Below are positions 57,205 through 64,000 of a stretch of DNA of 64,000 bases, one piece after another. A model generated the notes under the pieces. The model did not search any database and was not told the origin of the DNA. It was given only the letters and a program-made list of their open reading frames with translations. The stretch's first letter is position 1. Each line of letters starts with the position of its first letter. The stretch lies in contig NW_026732295.1 of assembly GCF_028476545.1 (NCBI RefSeq), forward strand, positions 248,001-312,000, written 5' to 3'. The translations under genes were made by a program, and so were the position numbers. The stretch comes from Physella acuta. Taxonomy: Eukaryota; Mollusca; Gastropoda; Physidae.

Positions 57205-60200
57205 CTGTAAAAAAAAGTTATATATTCTTATTAAAAAATTGACATTATGAAAGTTCATTTCAATGATAAGCATATTTTATAACAATCACTTTTTTCCACA
57301 ATTAAATTTAATGTGTTATTACAGTTTTGAAATAGTTGTCAAATTATTATTACAATACAAATAACTTACTAATGTTGGAATAACTTGTGGTCTGATAGAT
57401 TTTATTGTGCCAACAACGATTGGAACTGTTAACAAATTATCGTGGTCCATTCTGTCTATCAGTAGAGACAAAACACAGGCCAGCCCACTGTGGTCAGCAC
57501 CATTCCTACAGTAAAAAAAAAATCTACCATTTTTAGATGTAATCAAATAGAGATTGTTAAATCAACCTTATTCTAATACTTTATTTTACCATTGTAACCT
57601 ATCCTCGGTGTGAAAACAATTTAACCTTCCAAAACGTATTATGTGGAACTAAATTAACCATCTAGCACTTGTTATTAATATTATATGTAAACAGCTTTAC
57701 CACCCAAAACTTTACAATAAAAACTTGTCATTATATGTTAACAACTTTACAATAAAAAATGTGCCATTATGTGTAAACAAATTTACCAACTAAAACTTGC
57801 TGCATGTGTAATCAATTTTACTATCTAAAACTTGTTACATGTATAATCAACTTAACTATCTAAAACTTGCCTGCATATAATCAAATTTACTATCTAAAAC
57901 TTGCCTGCATGTGTAAACAACTTTGCCATCTTGAGTCTTCTTTGACCTAGCATGTAAGACAAAAGGTAAAATGTTCTGTGGTTTATAATCAGTGGCTGTG
58001 TATTTTAGATGAGTTACAGTTTCTGGAGTACTCTGTCAATATAAACAATAAAAAAGGTTGGATAAGAATAAAAATCTAATTTTTCTAAAAAAAAATGTAG
58101 GTATTTTGTTAGCCTATGTTTGATTTTATGTCGCTTTGAAGACAATTTAATAGTATAGACATTTTGAGTATAGTACATAACTGTAAATAAAAGTAGATTG
58201 TTGGAAACACTATTTGATTTTCAGAGTAACTAAAATTACATTAAAAAAATTTGAAATTTGTAAATTTATAGATGTAGAATACAGATTATAACTTTAGAAT
58301 AGGAAATATATGTTTACTGACAATAATTTCTAACACCCAGACTTGTAACTAGCCAAAAACATTAAATAAAAACATTGAAAATAATCAATTATCTTTGTTT
58401 ATTGTTTATGTAGGCTATACATTTGACAACTAACAAAAGAAATATATTATCAGTTAATGTCTTAATCACTAGTTTTTAAATTGTTTAGCATTATTTTATG
58501 CATACAATAACTCACATATAAAGTATCAACATACATTTGAAGCTACAGGCTAACCTAACTAGTATACTAGACTACCAAACACTCACATATAAAGTATCAA
58601 CATACATTTGAAGTTACAGGCTAACCTAACTAGTATACTAGACTAGACTACCCAACACTCACATATAAAGTATCAACATACATTTGAAGTTACAGGCTAA
58701 CCTAACTAGTATACTAGACTACCCAACACTCACACTTGAAGGTATTGACGGCCTTGTCTTCCTCTTTTTGTGCAGTGTTACAGACAAAGTTTGCTCCTCC
58801 CAACACTGGCCCTCTGTCACCGAACATGTTTCTACCTCAGTGTTTCCACAGTTGACTGGTACACCTTTTGTGGTTGGTAGGTATTCACCTATTGTCTAAC
58901 AAATATTGAACCTTATGTGTTAACTTTTGTGGTTGGTAAGTATTAACCTATTGTCTAACAAATATTGAAACCTTATGTGTTACCTTTTGTGGTTGGTAGG
59001 TATTCACCTATTGTCTAAAAAATATTGTAACCATATGATGTGTTACCTTTTGTGGTTGGTAGGTATTCACCTATTGTCTAACAGATATTGAAATCTTATG
59101 TGTTATCTTTTGTGGTTGGCAGGTATTCACCTATTGTCTAACAGGTATTGTAACCATATGATGTGTTACCTTTTGTGGTTGGTAGGTATTCACCTATTGT
59201 CTAACAGGTATTGTAACCATATGATGTGTTACATTTTGTGGTTGGTAGGTATTCACCTATTGTCTAACAAATATTGAACCTTATGTGTTACCTTTTGTTG
59301 TTGGTAGGTATTCATTTATTGTCTAACAAATATTCAACCTTATTATGTGTTACCTTTTGTGGTTGGTAGGTATTTACCTATTGTCTAACAAATATTCAAC
59401 CTTATGTGTTACCTTTTGTGGTTGGTAGGTATTCACCTATTGTCTAACAGATATTGAACCTTATGTGTTACTTTTGTGGTTGGTAGGTATTCACCTATTG
59501 TCAAATATTGAACCTTATGTTACCTTTTGTGGTTGGTAGGTATTCACCTATTGTCTAACAAATATTCAACCTTATTATGTGTTACCTTTTGTGGTTGGTA
59601 GGTATTTACCTATTGTCTAACAAATATTCAACCTTATGTGTTACCTTATGTGGTTGGTAAGTATTCACCTATTGTCAAATATTGAACCTTATGTTACCTT
59701 TTGTAGTTGGTAGGTATTCACCAATGGCCTAAAAATTTTAAACTTTATTTTTGTACATCAGCTTTTGTGATTGCTAGATATAATCCTATTGTCGAACAAT
59801 ATGAGACATATTCAGTGTTGATAGTGGAGGTTACCATAAAAAACAAATTACATATTAAATTTTTCTTCAAAATAGTAAACAACTTACAGAATCCTTATCT
59901 TTAGGGTCCACTTCAAAAGCTACAATTAGTGAAACTTTAAAGTGAGTCACCAGTCTCCAGAAATCAACCACTGTTGTAGGTAAAGGAATTTGAGTGAGAA
60001 ACTGTTGCTTCTGTTTGGTAAAGCTCTATAAACAAACAAAAAGATCAATGGAATTTTTTAAACCTTTGAAAGAAACTATCACATTATTTAAAAGACAATA
60101 TTTAATGCTATAAAAATACTTCAGAATACATGTTTATACATTTTACTTAAATTAACTGTATTTTAACGTACAGGTATAGCAACAGCATTTATGTAGTCTC

Positions 60201-60998
60201 CCATATCTTTAGAATCACAGTATAAAAATGGACGGTGTTGCTCTTCTGCAATTGAAAGTTTTTGTTTGAAACACAGGAATTTCACAATAATCATTAACTA
60301 ATCAATATTTCTACTAATATAACATAGTTAAAAAAATGGAGAGCCTCGATGTTCTTAAATTGAAGTATTTTTTTTAAACAACAAAAATGTAACATACCAT
60401 TTACTAATTATTATTATTTACTATTGAAACAATTCTAATAATAAGGACAGATCTATGCTAGAATTACTGCTAGAATTACTTGGTAAAATATTGCTGAATC
60501 TGTTTTTGACTTTGTTCCCGATTGTTCGACTGTTTTGGTAGAGACTGCCAGCAGATCCCTCATCATCTCTTCCTTCATCCTTGTCAGAGCAAACTTCACA
60601 AACAGCCTGAAAAATTAAGTTATACAAGCTAATCAGAACACACCTCCAAATTAATCTGGAAAGTTGATTTTTTCTTCACCATCTGAATTGATTTTCAAAT
60701 TTAAAATAAGAAAATAATATTTTCAATAATTAAGGATACATTCATGTAAAAAAAATAGATTTTTAAATTGGAATAATATTTTTTTTCTGAAAAATTACCT
60801 TAAACTCTTTTTCAAAATTATATTTGTCAGTGTTTTTCATCTCAAGTTCTAAAATCTTTTCACTGATGTCATGTCGCTGGATAGTGGTGCCAACACACAA
60901 TATCCCAACTTGTGCAGCGTGGTGCAGAAAGATGTACTGCTCCTGTACAGAATATTTTCAAAAAGTTTTTACAATTTAATTATTTTGTATATAGGCCG

Positions 60999-61069
<71 letters not shown>

Positions 61070-61890
61070 TTGCTATATGCTTTCTTGATTTCTACTAAAA
61101 CTACAAGCACAGTAAGTGTAGTGACAGTTTGCCGTACCGCAGTCTGGATCATGTAGACCCTGTCTTCTCTTAAAGATTTTAATGTGGTGTAGAAATCCAC
61201 AGTTTGTGTGGCCTCTGCTTGTTTGATTACATTGTGTAAACCAATGAATGTTCCAGTTCTTCCTACACCAGCACTAAATGTAAACATGAGTAACAATTAG
61301 AGGAATGCCAAATAGTTATTATGTGCTAGAATTATATGTGCATACTTATTCTACATTTGTTTGATATGGGATGTGTTTTTTTTTAAATCAGAAAAAAAGA
61401 AATCACAAAGAATTAATACAGGTCCTTCCTCACAATCGCATTAATAATTTTGCATAATATTTAGTTTCCATGAGTTATTTAATTATAAAAAAGCAAAGAA
61501 TATTTAATAAGGTTCAAGATATTACAATACAAGTCTGAGAATTAATTGCTACCTGCAGTGCACAACTATAGCTTTACTGGCAGGAGTAGAGAAAACACGT
61601 TGATGGAAGTCCACCAAACTCCACGGAGTTGATGGCACAGTTTTGTCAGGCCATGAAGTGAAGTGAAAATGTGTTAATGGGTGTGAGGCTTCGCCAACCT
61701 GTAAATAAAAGCACAGTATGTACATCTGCAACACAAGTAGTGTGCTTTTAATTATTTTCTTATAAAGTTTAATCTTGACAAATTCAGATTTAATCTTTAA
61801 AACTGTTAAATGTAGATGCTAATAGTTATTATAAACAACATCGTATTTTCATCACAACATTAAAACAGTATATTTTAATGATATATACAT

Positions 61891-61921
<31 letters not shown>

Positions 61922-61971
61922 TTTATATATATATATCTATCTATCTATGTATCTCTCTCTCTATTTATATA

Positions 61972-62022
<51 letters not shown>

Positions 62023-63743
62023 AATCTTTGAAAGAATAGTTTTTGCGTGTATGTTAACAACACCATGTAGGTGCCAACCACACATTGCACACACAGCTGA
62101 GCTTACCATCCAAAGTTCAAGTTTCCTAACTGTGTAGTCAGCAAACACCTGTTTGTTGATCAGCCTCACCTCAATCTCACCAAACTTTGCTGCATTCTCA
62201 TCTGGCCAGTATTGTTCACATTTTTGCTGAAAGGAAAAACAATCTTTACAAATGACACAAATATAAGGAAATATTTCCCTGCATTGGATTTCTAGTGCTA
62301 AAACTTGCTAATAAAGACCTGTTAGTTTTTACCTAGTGAACAGATTGCTTTGGAAATATAAGTTACAGCTTACAGTATTTTTGACAGTAAAATTATGTTT
62401 GGCTTTGTCCTTCATTTTGATGTTTGTTATCATTTTATGTCTTATTTAATAAAATCTATTCCTTTATATGGTGAGGTTACAAAAATACGAACTCTATTTC
62501 ATCTACTTAACTTTTGTACACTATTCAGCACAAAACCCACTGACTAACTCAATTTAATTTCATTTAGCCAATAAGCCTATACCACTCCATACTTTGCCTT
62601 CTTCTATCAGGTTGGTGAGCATAACAACTTTTTCAGACTTTTGTTCCCATATCATTCTCAAGAAATCTTCAAGGATGATTTTGTTTGGACCTGAAAATAA
62701 GGTTGAAATATTGTTTCATTAAAACTTTATCAACTAAGCTGACTTTAATTAGCAAATGCTTACTGTGCTAAAACTTTAAGTTTAAAAATAATTATACCTT
62801 AAAATAATCACATTAAAATAAACTTTTGCTAAATCTGAAAAGAGCCACAATGAATACTCAAAATTCAGGTTATGGCTTAAATTGAGATTTATTTTCTAAA
62901 ATAGCAATCATTATAAAATTGAGATATATGTAATTTAAACAAGCTGTTACATAGCAGTTAATTAATCTAGAGAACTACTCTAATCAAAGATTGGATCATG
63001 TTAAAAGTTTTAACTTTAAGCGGAGGGACAATTGACCCACATGGGATGTACATGTTTATCTCACCTTGTGATGCAATAAATATCTCATTATTTTTGTAAC
63101 TCTGTAAAAAATAATGTTCACAAGTAAGAATTAAACCATCAAACCTATGGATGTCTTTAAATATCACTAGAGCTGTGAACTTAATTTTCAAATGTAGACA
63201 CATGTTTTGTGTTTTTTTTAAAAAATGAAATGTTCTATATAAAACTGTTAACTCTCATACACAGTAACTTAATACACATAATAACTTTAGCCTAATTACA
63301 TTGTCCACCACACTGTAAAATCAAGTTGTAATATATTTACCTTAACAAATGAGGCATTTATGTAGTCTCCTTGTTTTTTCTCAGGGCAAGACATGAGATG
63401 GACTCTGGAATGGTCATCTGTTGAAAGGTCATTTGTGAAACACAAATTATACTAAATGTTAGGGAAAATGGAACCTATCAACAGTAACACTTACATCAAT
63501 CAGTTAACAAAACTATTGCTTATTGAAGATTACACCATTTGAAATATACACTAGAAAATATTTATGATGACCTAACAAATTAAATAGGATTTCAAATATA
63601 AACAACTTCAACTAATAACAATAGACACATCACATAAAATTACAATAAAACTTACATGCACTTATATTTTTGTATCGATTTTTAGCTTTGTTTTCTGTAT
63701 TCAAACCCACAGACATGGATGCATTGCAATTGATTGGGATTTT
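57058..63743 (-). CDS. Receptor-type tyrosine phosphatase PTPR-B, cytoplasmic part (14 exons, 531 residues)
   Basis: Minus-strand paralogue of PTPR-A. The exons give 531 codons from the start of D1 to the stop; the ectodomain, membrane and wedge exons lie beyond 64000. D1 has every catalytic landmark: [46 protein letters not shown] and MIQT, so it should dephosphorylate tyrosine. D2 is compact, lacks an exon equivalent to the QYWPD/DYTVR exon of D1, and has CRNGADHSG in place of the CX5R loop. The tail is about 35 residues with Tyr in SVYSNF and INVYANS. Exon lengths 88, 77, 146, 136, 144, 74, 138 and 136 equal those of PTPR-A. Same orientation as PTPR-A and directly upstream of it. Confidence 0.96.
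57370..57505 (-). CDS. PTPR-B D2 exon with degenerate loop
   Basis: Encodes [20 protein letters not shown] then [14 protein letters not shown]. Completes CRNGADHSG, in which His stands where the loop Arg should be. Confidence 0.94.
57700..57916 (-). repeat. About 36-bp array carrying the GC donor of the exon at 57905
   Basis: Five to six diverging units on the minus strand repeat ACACATGCAGGCAAGTTTTA and GATAGTAAA. The real junction is ACACATGCAG then GCAAGTTTTAG. Copies vary (TGCAGCAAG, TGTAACAAG), so several have lost the donor. Confidence 0.85.
57905..58032 (-). CDS. PTPR-B D2 exon with a GC donor
   Basis: Encodes [20 protein letters not shown] then [15 protein letters not shown]. Ends TGCAG followed by GCAAGT. 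No GT donor is available that preserves the frame, and the paralogous exon in PTPR-A has the same GC donor. Confidence 0.91.
58505..58740. repeat. About 71-bp repeat, three copies
   Basis: The unit contains ACTCACATATAAAGTATCAA and TAACCTAACTAGTATACTAG. Confidence 0.93.
58862..59720. repeat. About 59-bp minisatellite, about 14 copies
   Basis: The unit contains TTTTGTGGTTGGTAGGTATT and CACCTATTGTCTAACAAAT. It shows many small deletions and lies within an intron, about 170 nt from the donor at 59888. Confidence 0.94.
59888..60025 (-). CDS. PTPR-B D2 exon
   Basis: Encodes [20 protein letters not shown] then [20 protein letters not shown] and KDKDS. 138 nt, identical length to PTPR-A. Confidence 0.95.
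60172..60245 (-). CDS. PTPR-B first D2 exon
   Basis: Encodes [20 protein letters not shown] then VAIP, with the DYINA motif. 74 nt, as in PTPR-A. Confidence 0.94.
60480..60606 (-). CDS. PTPR-B D1-D2 linker exon
   Basis: Encodes [20 protein letters not shown] then [11 protein letters not shown]. Acidic linker followed by the KNRFSNI motif. Its donor is part of a 12-bp direct duplication (GTAATTCTAGCA twice), placing a second GTAATT 12 nt downstream. Confidence 0.9.
60799..60942 (-). CDS. PTPR-B last D1 exon
   Basis: Encodes [20 protein letters not shown] then [14 protein letters not shown] to EKEFK. EQYIFLH is the conserved C-terminal helix of D1. Confidence 0.95.
61003..61066. repeat. (TA)n microsatellite
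   Basis: About 30 TA dinucleotides, 70 nt beyond the P-loop exon donor. Confidence 0.97.
61138..61273 (-). CDS. PTPR-B D1 P-loop exon
   Basis: Completes [10 protein letters not shown] and encodes [20 protein letters not shown] and DRVYMIQTA. Catalytic Cys-x5-Arg and the Q-loop Gln are all present. Confidence 0.97.
61553..61698 (-). CDS. PTPR-B D1 WPD exon
   Basis: Encodes [20 protein letters not shown] then [20 protein letters not shown] and C. The general-acid Asp of WPD is intact. Confidence 0.97.
61879..62017. repeat. Mixed (TA)n / (TATC)n microsatellite
   Basis: TA and TATC/CTCT runs in an intron. Confidence 0.96.
62107..62226 (-). CDS. PTPR-B D1 exon
   Basis: Encodes [20 protein letters not shown] and [20 protein letters not shown], with the conserved QYWPD and DYTVR motifs. 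Confidence 0.96.
62593..62690 (-). CDS. PTPR-B D1 exon
   Basis: Encodes [20 protein letters not shown] then [12 protein letters not shown], the DFxRMIWE core. Confidence 0.96.
63065..63101 (-). CDS. PTPR-B D1 micro-exon
   Basis: A 37-nt exon encoding [18 protein letters not shown] is completed by the next exon. Confidence 0.93.
63341..63417 (-). CDS. PTPR-B D1 exon, DYINA motif
   Basis: Encodes [20 protein letters not shown] then NASFVK. 77 nt, as in PTPR-A. Confidence 0.95.
63656..63743 (-). CDS. PTPR-B start of D1, first exon in window
   Basis: Encodes [20 protein letters not shown] then [15 protein letters not shown] is the phosphotyrosine-recognition motif. Begins in phase 0, like the PTPR-A counterpart after its wedge exon. 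Confidence 0.93.
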
Positions 63744-63930
63744 CTGTTAGGATAATAAGTGTCATACAAATTAGAAGCCAAAAAAAAAACATAACAATTC
63801 TCAATATTTTCTATACAAATTTCAACCTTAACAACAGAGAGATCTCATCATTAGGTGCTGTTCAAAGATCATTATTTATTATTTTGCACATTTTATTAGA
63901 AAGCAATACACTGACAGTTTTGGCACCAGT

Positions 63931-64000
63931 GTTCCTTCCAGACTTTTTATCTGAGGAGGGGGGGGGGGGCGGACACTGGTAAAAGTATATATTTTCAATA
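63931..64000 (+). mobile_element. MITE, CAGTGTTTCTTCCAGAC family, cut by window edge
   Basis: Begins CAGTGTTCCTTCCAGACTTT and continues into the G tract, then GCGGACACTGGTAAAAGTAT, as in the copy at 52382. Confidence 0.75.

Overview
This window is invertebrate animal DNA, most likely from a mollusc and probably a gastropod. The evidence is AT-rich spliced genes, an EGF plus galactose-binding-type receptor tyrosine phosphatase of the kind expanded in molluscs, and tRNA-derived SINEs. The species is inferred, not proven. Three real genes are visible. All exon limits given here come from reading splice signals, phases and protein similarity by eye.

Layout: (1) 1-2445, two large minisatellites. 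(2) 3698-12761, plus strand, the last 18 exons of DPYD (dihydropyrimidine dehydrogenase); the N-terminal exons lie upstream of the window. (3) 14122-51902, minus strand, receptor tyrosine phosphatase 'PTPR-A', nearly complete in 26 visible exons: signal peptide, EGF-like, two galactose-binding-like domains, four EGF-like exons, transmembrane segment, juxtamembrane, phosphatase domain D1, degenerate domain D2. One juxtamembrane exon was not found. (4) 52-57 kb, a gene-free interval with SINEs, a LINE tail and MITEs. (5) 57058-63743, minus strand, the cytoplasmic half of a tandem paralogue, 'PTPR-B', whose 5' end is beyond the window. DPYD and PTPR-A converge tail to tail. PTPR-B lies directly upstream of PTPR-A in the same orientation. 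Most exon lengths and all phases match between the two phosphatases, so they arose by tandem duplication.

The most unusual feature is the relation between tandem repeats and splice sites. At least ten exon-intron junctions have been copied into tandem arrays whose units contain exon end plus splice signal plus intron start. Examples are the donors at 15459, 26152, 45900 and 57905 and the acceptors at 5977, 34178, 41828 and 49811. Each array therefore carries from one to dozens of decoy splice sites beside the true one. One array, at the 49811 acceptor, has a 60-bp unit that stays open and in frame with the EGF exon.

Functionally, PTPR-B D1 looks like an active phosphatase. PTPR-A D1 keeps the CX5R loop but has WPQ instead of WPD and has lost the Q-loop glutamine. 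Both D2 domains lack the loop arginine and one whole exon-equivalent. PTPR-A may therefore be a catalytically weak or dead ligand-binding receptor. Both paralogues share a GC-AG intron next to the D2 loop.

Mobile elements: a dimeric tRNA-type SINE (two copies with 11-bp target duplications), a second tRNA-headed SINE, an RTE-like LINE 3' end, and several MITE families, three of them with 8-bp target duplications (hAT-like). (TA)n tracts and minisatellites fill many introns.
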